This document shows positions 1-14,158 of a stretch of 64,000 bases of DNA, piece after piece. The notes below the pieces were generated by a model. The model had not been told where the DNA came from and searched no databases. It was given only the letters and a program-made list of their open reading frames with translations. Location: NCBI RefSeq assembly GCF_003584645.1, contig NZ_AP017928.1:3944395-4008394 (forward strand), given 5' to 3'. The position numbers were made by a program, and so were the translations under genes. The stretch is from Methylocaldum marinum. Lineage in GTDB: Bacteria > Pseudomonadota > Gammaproteobacteria > Methylococcales > Methylococcaceae. Every line of letters begins with the position of its first letter. Within the stretch, counting starts at the first letter, position 1.

Positions 1-558
1 TTGCAGGGCCAAGGCTTTCAGTCCTCCGGAATAGCCCTGCCCGACGGCTCTGAATTTCCAATCGCCGCCGTGACGGTAGAGTTCTCCGAATATCATCGCG
101 GTTTCGGTCGAATAGTCTTCGGACAGATCGAAGCGAACCACTTCCTGGTTGTTGTCACGATTGACGATGCGAACGAAGGCATTGCTGACCTGACCGAAAC
201 TCTGCCGGCGCGCCTCGGCGTCGTGGATGGTGACTACCACGACCAATCTTTGCACCTCGGGCGGAACCTTGGAGAGGGTAACATTGATGGACTCGTCGTC
301 GCCTTCACCCTCGCCGGTCAGATTGTCCCCGGTATGTTCGACCGAACCTTCCGGTGACTTCTTCTGGTTGTAGAAAATGAAGTAAGCGTCGCTCGGGACC
401 TTGCCGTCTTCCTTGACCAGAAACATGCTCGCGTCGAGATCGAATGGCTGTCCATCGGTCGCGCGCGCGTCCCAGCCGAGTCCCACCAAGACGTTTTCGA
501 GATTGGGCGCCTCCTTGCTCAAGTTTACGTTGCCGCCTTTTTGAAGACTGATGCCCAT
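1..558 (-). CDS. terD: TerD-family stress protein, C-terminal end off the window
   Basis: Minus-strand frame open from an ATG at 558 to the left edge, giving 186 residues. It starts [15 protein letters not shown] and contains GLGWDAR, FDLDAS, a calcium-site-like region ([15 protein letters not shown]) and the [21 protein letters not shown] block typical of TerD. By alignment with the full-length paralogue at 3261-3839 only about six residues and the stop are missing. TerD proteins bind Ca2+ and belong to tellurite and envelope-stress modules; the exact biochemical role is not settled. It is the last visible gene of a five-gene minus-strand operon, 41 bp after the PRTase-TRSP gene. The family is clear; the subtype (TerD versus TerE or TerZ) is not. 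Confidence 0.92.
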   Translation of the reverse strand, partial: MGISLQKGGNVNLSKEAPNLENVLVGLGWDARATDGQPFDLDASMFLVKEDGKVPSDAYFIFYNQKKSPEGSVEHTGDNLTGEGEGDDESINVTLSKVPPEVQRLVVVVTIHDAEARRQSFGQVSNAFVRIVNRDNNQEVVRFDLSEDYSTETAMIFGELYRHGGDWKFRAVGQGYSGGLKALALQ

Positions 559-599
559 AAGGTTTCCTCCTCGATGTTGTGAGTGAAACGAATACTCTC

Positions 600-1763
600 C
601 TAGGGAGCTGAGAGTTCTGCCGGCTCCGAATACCGGAAAGGCAGACAAGCCGGTCCAAGTTGCCGGAGGAGGTCGGTTAAACCTTCCGGCGGTGTTTCAT
701 GACAAACGATGATACGCCCGTAGTGATCCGGGTCGACGTTATACAAGTAATTCGGGATACCTTCGCCGTAGTTGTCGGGAAAGACCAGGCGCCGGCCGAT
801 ATCGGCGCCCGCCAGTATCGGCGAACGGGTAGTGGCTTGCACCGCCACGTCGAACCCCAAGGTTTCCAGTTCGAGGCCGATCCTGAAAGCGGCATGCATG
901 AATTCTCCGGTTCCGAGGACCAGTACGCGCGCGCCGGCTTCGAGTCCGCTTACGAGCCCGCGGATCGTTTCCCCGGCCGGAACCTCAAGATGCCGGTCGA
1001 TGCCGAAGCGACCCAGCCGGTCCGCCACAAAACCCGGTTCGCAGGTGTTGGTGCCGACGGCAGGCGGAGCCTTCCCGGCGTAAACCTCTTCCGCGGACTC
1101 GAACGAGAAGGCGCCGTGCAAGGCCGCCACGCAGTGCACCGGCAGGCCGACCCGCTCGGAAAAACGTTCCGCGCTCCGCTCGCCGCTGAAATTGGTAATC
1201 GCGACGAAATGTACGCGTTCAAGCTGGGGATTCCGTGCGCGATAAGCCTCGACCAGGTTGCACAGGGTGGAACCGGTACTGATCTCGTCGTCCACGATCA
1301 CCATTTCGCGCGCGGTCCGGAATAAATCACGGTGATGCGCGTCCAGCGGTTCGTAGAGATACTGGTCCGGAGCATGGCAATGGCTTTCCTCGAAAGCCAG
1401 AAACTTGCGCCCCGGAATACGGTAACGGGTGGAATGCAGGAATAGGGCATGAGCGCCAATTCGCCGTTCCAGGGCCGCTTCGAAAACTCCTTGCCCCAAG
1501 CCGGTCGCCGTTTCCGCCATGGCGACGAAGACCCACGGACCGGCGCCGAAACCCAGCCCGGATGCCAAGTGCCGATGCACGCGCCGCATGGTCGAAGGCA
1601 CGGCCGGCCAGTGCTTGCCCAGTACTTTGCTCAAGAACAGAAAGCCGCGTTTTCGATTGTCGCGCGCGGCGAACCCGCAAAGCTCCTCGAGCGAAAATGC
1701 GGCCTCGCGCACTTTCACCGTGAGCACCCCGGTTTCCAGCGCGGCGTGGTGCAGGGCCGTCAT
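600..1763 (-). CDS. Ter-operon phosphoribosyltransferase with TRSP domain
   Basis: 387 aa. The middle has a PRPP-binding loop, [12 protein letters not shown] (about residues 155-166), typical of type I phosphoribosyltransferases. The C-terminal third contains [15 protein letters not shown] and the tetrapeptide TRSP after which the TRSP domain is named. PRTase-TRSP proteins are known from Ter operons and are proposed to help make a nucleoside-like metabolite; no reaction has been shown that I know of. The gene lies between two terD genes on the same strand, 112 bp after one and 41 bp before the other. I chose the ATG at 1763; no strong ribosome binding site is visible, so the start is moderately certain. 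Confidence 0.8.
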   Translation of the reverse strand: MTALHHAALETGVLTVKVREAAFSLEELCGFAARDNRKRGFLFLSKVLGKHWPAVPSTMRRVHRHLASGLGFGAGPWVFVAMAETATGLGQGVFEAALERRIGAHALFLHSTRYRIPGRKFLAFEESHCHAPDQYLYEPLDAHHRDLFRTAREMVIVDDEISTGSTLCNLVEAYRARNPQLERVHFVAITNFSGERSAERFSERVGLPVHCVAALHGAFSFESAEEVYAGKAPPAVGTNTCEPGFVADRLGRFGIDRHLEVPAGETIRGLVSGLEAGARVLVLGTGEFMHAAFRIGLELETLGFDVAVQATTRSPILAGADIGRRLVFPDNYGEGIPNYLYNVDPDHYGRIIVCHETPPEGLTDLLRQLGPACLPFRYSEPAELSAP

Positions 1764-1875
1764 GCCTGTTCCATGACTTGCCAGGCGCGAGAGATTTCCA
1801 TTGCACCCGCCGGAAGGCGAACGCCTTGACTAAAGTTCTTATTGAACCGGACGCGGACCATCATCCCGACGTCGA

Positions 1876-2472
1876 TCACAAGTGCGGTCGAATTTGCGGA
1901 AGCAATTGGTCAAAGGTCCGGCCCTCGCCGGTTTCGCCGATGGCGTGCATTTTCCATTCGTCGTTGTGCCGGTAGACCTTGGCCATGATCATGGCGGAGT
2001 GGCTGCCTTGGCAGCTCAGATCGTAGCGCGCGATTTCGGAATCATTCGCGCCGTTGACGATGCGGCAGAAAGCATTTTCGACGCGGGAGAAATCCTGGCC
2101 GGTGTAATTGTTCACGGTGAAAACCAGGCTTTTCACATTGGCCGGAACGTTCGGCAGTTCGACGACGATCTGCTCGTCATCGCCGTCGCCCTCGCCGGTC
2201 AGATTATCTCCGGTATGCTGAACGCTGCCGTCCCGGCTGCGCAATTGACGGAACCAGACTGCATCGAGAAGATTGCCCTGATCGTCGAACAAGAGGCACG
2301 AAGCATCCAGGTCGATGTTTCCGCCGCCCCCGCCCCCGAACAAGCCTCCCAGAAGCCCGCCGCTCTTCGCTTTGGCGGCATCCCAGCCCAGCCCCATGAC
2401 GATCCGGGTCAAGCTTCCGTTGGCTTCCTTTTCCAGCGAGATTTTTTGCCCTTTTTGCAAATTGACGCCCAT
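1876..2472 (-). CDS. TerD-family protein with a glycine-rich insertion
   Basis: 198 aa from the ATG at 2472, where the protein begins MGVNLQKGQKISLEKE as TerD proteins do. The frame is open to 2583, but that extension overlaps the upstream AIM24 gene and is not TerD-like. The TerD fold is recognisable by [28 protein letters not shown] and YDLSCQGSHSAMIMAKVYRH. Between GLGWDAAKAKS and IDLDAS it has an insertion, GGLLGGLFGGGGGG (about residues 36-49), absent from the other two TerD proteins here. It resembles the TerZ/TerX-type paralogues with a different C-terminus (ending QIRPHL). Second TerD of the operon. Confidence 0.88.
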   Translation of the reverse strand: MGVNLQKGQKISLEKEANGSLTRIVMGLGWDAAKAKSGGLLGGLFGGGGGGNIDLDASCLLFDDQGNLLDAVWFRQLRSRDGSVQHTGDNLTGEGDGDDEQIVVELPNVPANVKSLVFTVNNYTGQDFSRVENAFCRIVNGANDSEIARYDLSCQGSHSAMIMAKVYRHNDEWKMHAIGETGEGRTFDQLLPQIRPHL

Positions 2473-2503
2473 CTTTGATACCTCGTTATTAGACTTGCAT
2501 TGG

Positions 2504-3202
2504 TCAGGCGGAACCAGTCCGTCGTGCTTGGCCGACGAAGAGCTCGCGGTTACGCGAACACACCACAACCGAGCCCTGCCCACGAAACTTGAGCACCAAC
2601 CCTTCGCCGGAGGTCATCGAATTGACCAAAGAACCGAAAAGGCCGCCGCCGGAACGCGCGACACCCACCTCGTACTGTAGGGTAGAAGACCAGGCGACGG
2701 CATGATTGTTGTCGATGACCACATCTTTGCCCGGCTCGACGTCGAGCTTGAAAATCGACCCGAAACCCGAAACTGCGATTTTGCCCTGGCCTCTGGCCTC
2801 CATCACCACGAAGCCGCCGGTGCCGCCGAACAGCGCTCCCCCTAAATTGTTCAACCGCGAGCGGATGTCCACGGTAGACTCCGCCGCCACGAAGGCACCG
2901 TCGGCAAGCGTGTATGCCGCACCCGCGGAGACATCCAGAAGTTCGATCCCTCCCGGCAGAGCGGGGGACAGGAGACAGTCGCCGTCCCCGTCCACCGCCT
3001 CGATTTCCTGCTGGAAGATCGATTCGTCGTTCGCGAAACGCCGCAAGAGGGCCTGTCCCAGGCCGCCCCGCATCTGTCCCTTGATCCTCAGCGTATCCTC
3101 CATCATGACCATGGCGTCGGATTCGCAAAAGATCTTTTCGCCTTTTTCGAGACTTACGTGCAGAAAGGGATCGACATCCCCGGTAACGGTGAAATGTGGC
3201 AT
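2504..3202 (-). CDS. AIM24 / TIGR00266-type protein
   Basis: 232 aa. The overall composition, with VSLEKGEKIFCESDAMVMME near the N-terminus, GFVVMEARGQGKIAVSGFG in the middle and a late GEGLVLKFRGQGSVVVCSRN, matches the AIM24 family (beta-rich, homologous to a yeast mitochondrial inner-membrane protein). AIM24-like proteins recur in bacterial Ter gene neighbourhoods; their molecular function is unknown. It ends with a short glycine-serine stretch (SGGGLFGSLVN). It lies 58 bp after terD (3261-3839) and 31 bp before the next TerD gene, so it is very probably co-transcribed. Confidence 0.8.
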   Translation of the reverse strand: MPHFTVTGDVDPFLHVSLEKGEKIFCESDAMVMMEDTLRIKGQMRGGLGQALLRRFANDESIFQQEIEAVDGDGDCLLSPALPGGIELLDVSAGAAYTLADGAFVAAESTVDIRSRLNNLGGALFGGTGGFVVMEARGQGKIAVSGFGSIFKLDVEPGKDVVIDNNHAVAWSSTLQYEVGVARSGGGLFGSLVNSMTSGEGLVLKFRGQGSVVVCSRNRELFVGQARRTGSA

Positions 3203-3260
3203 GCTTTTTTGGCTCTGGTTTCCGGAACCGACAGCCGTTCCGGCCGGTTCAAGGTGCTGG

Positions 3261-3839
3261 TCAGCCGACGTTTACCCCAAAATCGGTCGCCAAAGCTTTG
3301 AGCCCGCCGGCAAATCCCTGCCCCACGGCCTTGAACTTCCATTCCGAACCGTGCCGGTAAATTTCGCCGAAAATCATGGCGGTTTCGGTCGAATAGTCTT
3401 CCGAGAGGTCGAAACGGGCAATTTCAGTATCGCTGTCCTTGTTCAGCACACGCATGAAGGCATTCCGCACCATGCCGAAATTCTGTTTGCGGCTCTCGGC
3501 CTCGTGGATGGTTACGGCGAATACGACACGCTGAATACTAGCGTCGACCTGCGGCAGATTGATGAAAACTTGTTCGTCGTCGCCTTCTCCGGCGCCGGTG
3601 GTGTTGTCTCCCGAATGTACTACCGCACCATCGGGTGAGGTTTTTTGGTTGTAGAAAACGAAATGCGCGTCGGACAGTACTTTGCCCGATTCCCCCACCA
3701 AAAATACGCTGGCATCCAAATCGAATGCCGCGCCATCGGTGGAACGGGCGTCCCAACCCAACCCGACGGTAGCATTAACCAGACCCGGATCGGTTTTGCT
3801 CAGACTGACGTTACCGCCCTTTTGCAAGCTAATGGCCAT
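3261..3839 (-). CDS. terD: TerD-family stress protein
   Basis: 192 aa, the normal TerD length. It starts [15 protein letters not shown] and contains [28 protein letters not shown] (acidic Ca2+-binding loop) and [21 protein letters not shown]; the C-terminus is ATDFGVNVG. It is the first gene of the Ter operon on the minus strand and is close in sequence to the partial copy at the left edge, suggesting a tandem duplication. Tellurite resistance is only one reported phenotype of such clusters; phage, colicin and envelope-stress roles are also known for Ter genes. Confidence 0.93.
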   Translation of the reverse strand: MAISLQKGGNVSLSKTDPGLVNATVGLGWDARSTDGAAFDLDASVFLVGESGKVLSDAHFVFYNQKTSPDGAVVHSGDNTTGAGEGDDEQVFINLPQVDASIQRVVFAVTIHEAESRKQNFGMVRNAFMRVLNKDSDTEIARFDLSEDYSTETAMIFGEIYRHGSEWKFKAVGQGFAGGLKALATDFGVNVG

Positions 3840-4320
3840 TTCTTCTCCCCCGTGTTTGATTGTCTAAAAATGGTTAGTGCCGACTGGCGCCGACATATTG
3901 TTCGTCCTATGCCTTCCAGGCCGCACAAAAAAGCGGCCGCTGCTGAAGCGCTTTATAGTACCGGTGATTTCATAGGCCGAAAAAGCCTTTTACCGCAAAA
4001 AGAGTAGTCGACAAATTTTCTTTAGGCCAAGCTTGTCCATCTTGATACGGGAACGCCGTTGATTGCAAGCCGGATTCGGGTCCGGATGGGCAGGTTCACC
4101 CTAAAAACCGCAGTTCAATTTCCGAAATGACCGAAATTTCCTCATCAGCCGCCGCATTCCCTCACCCCAACCCCTCTCCCAGAGGGCGAGGGGCTAAACC
4201 CTTCTCCCGAACTTCAAAACGCCCTCTCCCTTTGGGAGAGGGTCGGGTGAGGGTCTTGGAGAAGGGCTGGGGATGAGGGCCTAGCGCTTTTCAGGTTGTA
4301 TCCAACTGCCGGATTTAGGT
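3840..4320. other. Intergenic region with dispersed-type inverted repeat
   Basis: 481 bp between the start of the Ter operon and the end of glmS, both minus strand. The half near 3840 should hold the Ter promoter, but I cannot name clear -35 and -10 boxes. The rest is mostly the G-run/C-run palindromic repeat described separately (4158-4280). No protein gene is supported. Confidence 0.6.
4158..4280. repeat. Palindromic CCCTCACCCC / GGGTGAGGG intergenic repeat
   Basis: About 120 bp with C-rich arms at the left (CCCTCACCCCAACCCCTCTC from 4159) and G-rich complementary arms at the right (GGGAGAGGGTCGGGTGAGGG from 4234, then GGCTGGGGATGAGGG). It contains a perfect hairpin CCCTCTCCC-TTT-GGGAGAGGG at 4222-4242. 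The pattern resembles small dispersed non-coding repeats found between genes in many proteobacteria. It lies just after glmS and may also help end glmUS transcripts, although no T-run follows. Confidence 0.7.
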
Positions 4321-6153
4321 TCACTCCACGGTGACCGATTTCGCCAGGTTGCGCGGCTGGTCCACATCAGTGCCTTTGATCAAGGCGACATGGTAAGCAA
4401 GCATCTGTAACGGGACCGTGTAGACGATCGGCGCTACGATCTCCTCGGTCTCGGCGACACGCAGCAAATTGACGCCCGGTGCGCTCTCCATGGGCACGCG
4501 CACGTCGGCGAAGACATAAAGTTCGCCGCCTCTCGCCTGTACCTCCTGCAGATTCGATTTGAGCTTTTCCAGGAGTTCGTTGTTCGGAGCGACCGCCACA
4601 ACCGGCATCTCGGCATCGATGAGCGCGAGGGGGCCGTGTTTGAGTTCGCCGGACGGATAGGCTTCGGCGTGAATATAAGAAATCTCCTTCAGCTTGAGCG
4701 CGCCTTCCATGGCAACCGGGTAATGGGCTCCGCGCCCAAGGTAGAGCGCATGCCGCTTTTCCCCGAAGCGCTCCGCCCATTGCTCGATTTCATCTTCGAG
4801 AAGTAGTACACGCTCGATCTGTTCAGGCAGGTTTTCAAGCTCCTTGACGATACGCGCTTCCTGCTCGGGCGCAAGTCCGTTGCGCTTGCCCAGGGCGACA
4901 ACCAGGAGGAGCAGGGCCGTCAACTGCGTGGTAAACGCCTTGGTGGATGCGACCCCGACTTCCGGGCCTGCACGGGTCATCAGGGTCGATTCGGATTCCC
5001 GGACGATCGAGCTTTCCGGCACATTGCAGATCGCAAGCGTGTGCGCGTAGCCGAGCTTTTTCGCTTCCTTGAGCGCCGCCAAGGTATCGGCGGTTTCGCC
5101 GGATTGCGAAATGGTAACGAACAAGGTTCCCGGCGGCACCACGTTCTTGCGGTAACGGAATTCGCTGGCCACCTCCACGTGGCACGGAAATCCGGCGATC
5201 GATTCTATCCAGTAGCGTGCCACCATGCCGGCATGATAGCTCGTGCCGCAGGCCACGATCTGCACGGACTTGATGTGATCGAAGGCCTTTTCGGCATACG
5301 GGCCGAAAGCCGCGTCGAGTACCTTTCCGGCGCGTATACGGCCATCCAGGGTTTTTTCGATGGCTACCGGCTGCTCGTGGATTTCCTTTTGCATGTAATG
5401 GCGGTATTCGCCGCGCTCCACGGCATCAGCCGCCAGTTTGGTTTCGTGGACGGGCCTTTGTACCGCGTTTCCGTTCCTATCGTAGATGCAGACCGCTTCC
5501 GTGGACAGATCGGCGATATCACCGTCCTCGAGGAAGATGAAACGCTGGGTTTCGCCGACCAGGGCGAACACATCCGAAGCGATGAAATTTTCGCTTTCGC
5601 CCAGCCCCACGACCAAAGGACTTCCGTGGCGCGCGGCGATCAGCCGCTTCGGCTCCGCGATACTGACAACGCCGACGGCATAAGCGCCTTCCAGCACCTT
5701 GCAGGTCTCCTTGACGGCTTCGAAAAGGCTCAGGCCCTCATCCAGAAATTCGTGGATCTGGTGGACGATGACCTCGGTATCGGTTTCCGAATCGAAATCG
5801 TATCCTTTCTGTCTGAGCCGGTCTCTGAGATCCTCATGGTTTTCGATTATCCCGTTGTGAACCACGGCTACGGACTCGCGGCAGATATGCGGATGGGCAT
5901 TGCGTTCCGAGGGAACCCCATGGGTCGCCCAACGAGTGTGGGCTATGCCGACTTTACCCTCGACTAAGGAAGTTTGCAGCGCGCTTTCCAGCTCTCTGAT
6001 CTTTCCCTTCCTGCGTAATCGCTGGAGTTGCGCTGAATCGTCCAGGACCGCGAGCCCCGCGGAATCGTAACCGCGATATTCCAGGCGGCGAAGTCCTTCG
6101 ATGAGGACGGGCGTAACGACTCTGTGTGCAACGGCACCAACAATACCACACAT
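4321..6153 (-). CDS. glmS: Glutamine-fructose-6-phosphate aminotransferase
   Basis: 610 aa, full length. Cytoplasmic enzyme making glucosamine-6-phosphate from fructose-6-phosphate and glutamine, the first committed step to UDP-GlcNAc for peptidoglycan and LPS. The N-terminal glutaminase begins MCGIVG with the nucleophile Cys2 and has EYRGYDSAG and HTRWATHG. Two SIS isomerase domains follow (CGTSYHAG, TISQSGET and a second SIS near residue 460), and the protein ends PRNLAKSVTVE, the classic C-terminus. It follows glmU by 4 bp, so glmUS is an operon. No ribozyme-type leader is expected or seen. Confidence 0.98.
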   Translation of the reverse strand: MCGIVGAVAHRVVTPVLIEGLRRLEYRGYDSAGLAVLDDSAQLQRLRRKGKIRELESALQTSLVEGKVGIAHTRWATHGVPSERNAHPHICRESVAVVHNGIIENHEDLRDRLRQKGYDFDSETDTEVIVHQIHEFLDEGLSLFEAVKETCKVLEGAYAVGVVSIAEPKRLIAARHGSPLVVGLGESENFIASDVFALVGETQRFIFLEDGDIADLSTEAVCIYDRNGNAVQRPVHETKLAADAVERGEYRHYMQKEIHEQPVAIEKTLDGRIRAGKVLDAAFGPYAEKAFDHIKSVQIVACGTSYHAGMVARYWIESIAGFPCHVEVASEFRYRKNVVPPGTLFVTISQSGETADTLAALKEAKKLGYAHTLAICNVPESSIVRESESTLMTRAGPEVGVASTKAFTTQLTALLLLVVALGKRNGLAPEQEARIVKELENLPEQIERVLLLEDEIEQWAERFGEKRHALYLGRGAHYPVAMEGALKLKEISYIHAEAYPSGELKHGPLALIDAEMPVVAVAPNNELLEKLKSNLQEVQARGGELYVFADVRVPMESAPGVNLLRVAETEEIVAPIVYTVPLQMLAYHVALIKGTDVDQPRNLAKSVTVE

Positions 6154-6157
6154 GGCT

Positions 6158-7528
6158 TCAACTCCTTTTCTTAACGGGTCGCTGCCAACCCTCTACGGTT
6201 ATTTGTTTCGCCCGGCTGAGGGTCAGGGCGTTTTCCGGCGCGTCCTTGGTGATCGTTGCGCCGGCGCCTATGGTTGCATTCTTGCCGACTCTGACCGGCG
6301 CGACCAGCTGGGTGTCCGAACCGATGAACGCACCGTCTTCTATGACGGTTTGATGTTTGTTCGCGCCATCGTAATTGCAGGTGATCGTTCCGGCGCCGAC
6401 ATTGACGTCACGGCCGATGATGGTATCGCCGATATAGCTGAGATGATTGACCTTGGAACCACTTGAGATCGCGGATTTCTTAACTTCCACGAAATTACCG
6501 ACGTGGACGTGATCGTCGATCCGCGTTTCCGGCCGGATACGTGCAAAGGGGCCGATTCGGGAGCCCTCACCGATTACGGCGTCTTCGATGACGCAATTCG
6601 GCAGAATTTCCACATTGTTGCCGATCTCGCAATCCCTGATTACGCAATTGGCGCCGATGCGAACGTTATCACCGAGCTTGATCCGGCCTTCCAAAACGAC
6701 ATTGACGTCGATCTCCACATCGCGTCCTACGGCGTCGATTTGGCCCCGCACATCGAAGCGGGACGGGTCGCGCAAGCTTACTCCGGTTCGCATCAACTCT
6801 TCAGCGAGTCCGCTTTGGAAAACCCGTTCCAAATGCGCCAGCTGCGCGCGATTGTTGACTCCCAACACTTCGTTGGGGTCGCTCGGTTGAACGGTTTCCA
6901 CCCGCACATCGTCCGCAACGGCCATGGCGATCACATCGGTAAGGTAATATTCGCGCTGGGCATTGTTATTTTCCAGCCGGCCCAGCCATTTCTTCAGATG
7001 CCGCCCGTTGATGGCGAGAATTCCGGTATTGACTTCCCTGGTCTCGCGCTCTTCGGCCGAAGCATCTTTTTCTTCCACAATCCTGAGCACTCGCCCCTGG
7101 GGGTCACGGACGATCCGGCCATAACCGTAAGGATCGCCGAGATTGACGGTCAGCAGCCCGATTTGATCCTCGCCCGCCAAAGGGAGCAGCTTTTTCACGG
7201 TCGCATCGTTCAGCAAGGGTACGTCCCCATACAGAATGAGCACGGTAGACTCTTCCCCGATAGCGTCCGCGACCTGCATGACCGCGTGCCCCGTGCCGAG
7301 TTGTTCCCGCTGTTCGACCCAAGTCACCTCCAGGTGTTCGAGACTCTTGAGAACCGTCTCTCCACCGTGTCCGTAGATCACGGTGATCTTGTCGGGACGC
7401 AACCGATTGGCCAAGGCATAGACGTGTTCCAGCAGAGACTTATTGCCGATTTTGTGGAGGATTTTGGGAAGGGACGAACGCATTCGCGTTCCCTGGCCGG
7501 CAGCCAGGATGACGATTTCCAAAGGCAT
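6158..7528 (-). CDS. glmU: Bifunctional GlmU: GlcNAc-1-P uridyltransferase and GlcN-1-P acetyltransferase
   Basis: 456 aa. The N-terminal nucleotidyltransferase has LAAGQGTRMRSSLPKILHKI (pyrophosphorylase signature) and YGDVPLL; the C-terminal half is a left-handed beta-helix of hexapeptide repeats (IGANCVIRDCEIGNNVEI and following) with the acetyltransferase site region (HLSYIGD, NVGAGTITCNYDG). It makes UDP-GlcNAc, using the glucosamine phosphate derived from the GlmS product. First gene of glmUS; the approximately 100 bp before it, after the atp terminator, should hold the promoter. Confidence 0.98.
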   Translation of the reverse strand: MPLEIVILAAGQGTRMRSSLPKILHKIGNKSLLEHVYALANRLRPDKITVIYGHGGETVLKSLEHLEVTWVEQREQLGTGHAVMQVADAIGEESTVLILYGDVPLLNDATVKKLLPLAGEDQIGLLTVNLGDPYGYGRIVRDPQGRVLRIVEEKDASAEERETREVNTGILAINGRHLKKWLGRLENNNAQREYYLTDVIAMAVADDVRVETVQPSDPNEVLGVNNRAQLAHLERVFQSGLAEELMRTGVSLRDPSRFDVRGQIDAVGRDVEIDVNVVLEGRIKLGDNVRIGANCVIRDCEIGNNVEILPNCVIEDAVIGEGSRIGPFARIRPETRIDDHVHVGNFVEVKKSAISSGSKVNHLSYIGDTIIGRDVNVGAGTITCNYDGANKHQTVIEDGAFIGSDTQLVAPVRVGKNATIGAGATITKDAPENALTLSRAKQITVEGWQRPVKKRS

Positions 7529-7628
7529 CTTCCGTTTTTCCTTATTGAAGAAGCGGAAAATAAAAGATTAACTCGACCCGACCGGTCATGCCGATCGGAT
7601 CTTCTTCTTTATATTAACGTGAAAAACG

Positions 7629-7677
7629 AAAAAACCCAGCAAAATACAGGCACCGCATGCCCCGTATTCTGCCGGGT
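7629..7677 (-). terminator. Intrinsic terminator after atpC
   Basis: Read on the minus strand, ACCCGGCAGAATAC and GTATTTTGCTGGGT form a long stem with small mismatches, closed by a GC-rich loop, and are followed by TTTTTTCG. It lies 18 bp after the atpC stop and upstream of glmU, so it should end the atp operon transcript. Confidence 0.82.
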
Positions 7678-7694
7678 CTCGAGAATTCCGGAAC

Positions 7695-8117
7695 TTAGGC
7701 GCGGCCTTTCCGGTATTTCTCCAGGGTTCGAAGTTGCATGACGGCTTCGGCGAGCTGCGCTTGCGCCAGAGCGTAATCGATTTTGCCGGACTTATCCGAC
7801 AGCATCTCCTCCGCACGCCTCTTGGCTTCCAGCGCCGCCGCCTCGTCAATGTCCCGGGCGCGAACGGCAGTGTCGGCGAGAATAGTCACGACCTGCGGCT
7901 GCACCTCCAGCATGCCGCCCGAGATGAAAAACGGATGGACTTCCTGATCGCTGACCTTTACCCGTACCTCGCCCGGCTTCAGGCGGCTGAGAAAAGGGGC
8001 GTGCCGTGCGGCAACACCCACTTCGCCCATTTCGGCCGGAGCTACCACCATTTCCGCGAGCCCGGAATAAATCTCCGCCTCCGCGCTCACGATATCAACG
8101 TGGATCGTCATAGCCAT
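7695..8117 (-). CDS. atpC: ATP synthase F1 epsilon subunit
   Basis: 140 aa. Starts MAMTIHVDIVSAEAEIYSG, with the beta-sandwich signature (GEVGVAARHAPFLSRLKPGEV) and a C-terminal helical hairpin rich in Ala, Glu and Arg. Epsilon couples the central stalk to the c-ring and inhibits ATP hydrolysis. Last gene of the atp operon, 18 bp after atpD, followed by a terminator. Confidence 0.97.
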   Translation of the reverse strand: MAMTIHVDIVSAEAEIYSGLAEMVVAPAEMGEVGVAARHAPFLSRLKPGEVRVKVSDQEVHPFFISGGMLEVQPQVVTILADTAVRARDIDEAAALEAKRRAEEMLSDKSGKIDYALAQAQLAEAVMQLRTLEKYRKGRA

Positions 8118-8135
8118 AGTGCTTTTCTCATAGAA

Positions 8136-10426
<2,291 letters not shown>

Positions 10427-10436
10427 TGATCAATCC

Positions 10437-11978
<1,542 letters not shown>

Positions 11979-11991
11979 GTTTCTTCTCGCT

Positions 11992-12528
11992 CTAATTCCA
12001 GAGTCTCTTTGCTAATCGTTCAACCTGGCCGCGTATGGATGCGTCTATCACGCGGTCGCCCGCCTTGATGTAGACGCCGCCGATCAAAGATGGATCGACA
12101 TCGACACGCAGACGCGCCTTCTTTGCCAAAACGCCCTCCAGCACCTTGGACAACCTGTCTTGTTCGGTGTCTTTCAAGGGAAATGCCGTACTGACGTCGA
12201 CTTCGATATATCCCTCATCGTCGGCTTTATACTGGTTGAATAGCTCAGCGATGTATCTAACCAGCCCCAGCCGGCGATTCTGGATCAACAGCCGGACGAA
12301 ATTTTGCGCCTCGGAGTCCAGGTGATCTTTGCAGAGACCGAGAAAAGCCTCCGAAAACTGCTCGCGGTTCGCCTTCGGATTGGCCGAGGCTTTAGCTAAC
12401 TGCTCGTCTTCCATAAGCATCCAGACGAAAGCGAGCGCTTCACTCCACTTTTCAGCCGTTCCCGTTTCTTTGGCCCTTTTGTAAACCGCAACGGCATAAG
12501 GCCTCGCCAACGTCGTTAACTCGTCCAT
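11992..12528 (-). CDS. atpH: ATP synthase delta subunit (OSCP)
   Basis: 178 aa, starting [21 protein letters not shown], typical of delta, with a conserved C-terminal region ([28 protein letters not shown]). It joins the peripheral b-stalk to the top of F1. Its ATG overlaps the atpF stop (TAATG), so the two are translationally coupled. Confidence 0.97.
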   Translation of the reverse strand: MDELTTLARPYAVAVYKRAKETGTAEKWSEALAFVWMLMEDEQLAKASANPKANREQFSEAFLGLCKDHLDSEAQNFVRLLIQNRRLGLVRYIAELFNQYKADDEGYIEVDVSTAFPLKDTEQDRLSKVLEGVLAKKARLRVDVDPSLIGGVYIKAGDRVIDASIRGQVERLAKRLWN

Positions 12529-13007
12529 TATGCCTGACCCAATTGCTTACCGAGGTCGTCGATGATTTCCCGGTGCTTCTTCTGATCCACTTCTTTCTGC
12601 AGGATTTGCTCGGCCGCGGAAATGGCCAGCACCGACACTTGTTGACGCAATCCTTCTTTTGCCTGTTGCAATTCGCGCTCGATTTCGGCCTTTGCGGCGG
12701 CGACAATTCGCTCGCCTTCCTCCTTCGCCGACTGCTTCGATTCCTCGACCACCTCGCCGGCTCGCTTCTGCGCGAGATTGACGATCTCTGTCGCCTGATC
12801 CTTGGCTTCCCTCAACAGTGCGGTTGCGCGCTTCTCGGCCAACTCCATTTCGTGCTTGCCTTTTTCAGCCGAAGCGAGACCGTCGGCAATCTTTTTCTTG
12901 CGCTCCTCAAGGGCTTGCATCAAAGGCGGCCACACGTACTTCATGGTGAACCACACCAGAAGCGCAAATGTGATCATTTGGCCGATCAGAGTAGCGTTAA
13001 TACTCAC
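12528..13007 (-). CDS. atpF: ATP synthase Fo b subunit
   Basis: 159 aa. One N-terminal membrane helix ([20 protein letters not shown]) then a long, highly charged helix rich in Lys, Glu, Ala and Gln (about residues 30-159), the dimeric peripheral stalk. Lies between atpE (53 bp) and atpH (overlap of one base). Confidence 0.97.
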   Translation of the reverse strand: MSINATLIGQMITFALLVWFTMKYVWPPLMQALEERKKKIADGLASAEKGKHEMELAEKRATALLREAKDQATEIVNLAQKRAGEVVEESKQSAKEEGERIVAAAKAEIERELQQAKEGLRQQVSVLAISAAEQILQKEVDQKKHREIIDDLGKQLGQA

Positions 13008-13060
13008 AGCGCTTTCCTCTTTAGGTTATTTGCCGTTAAAGCGTCGCAATCGCGGCTGCG

Positions 13061-14158
<1,098 letters not shown>

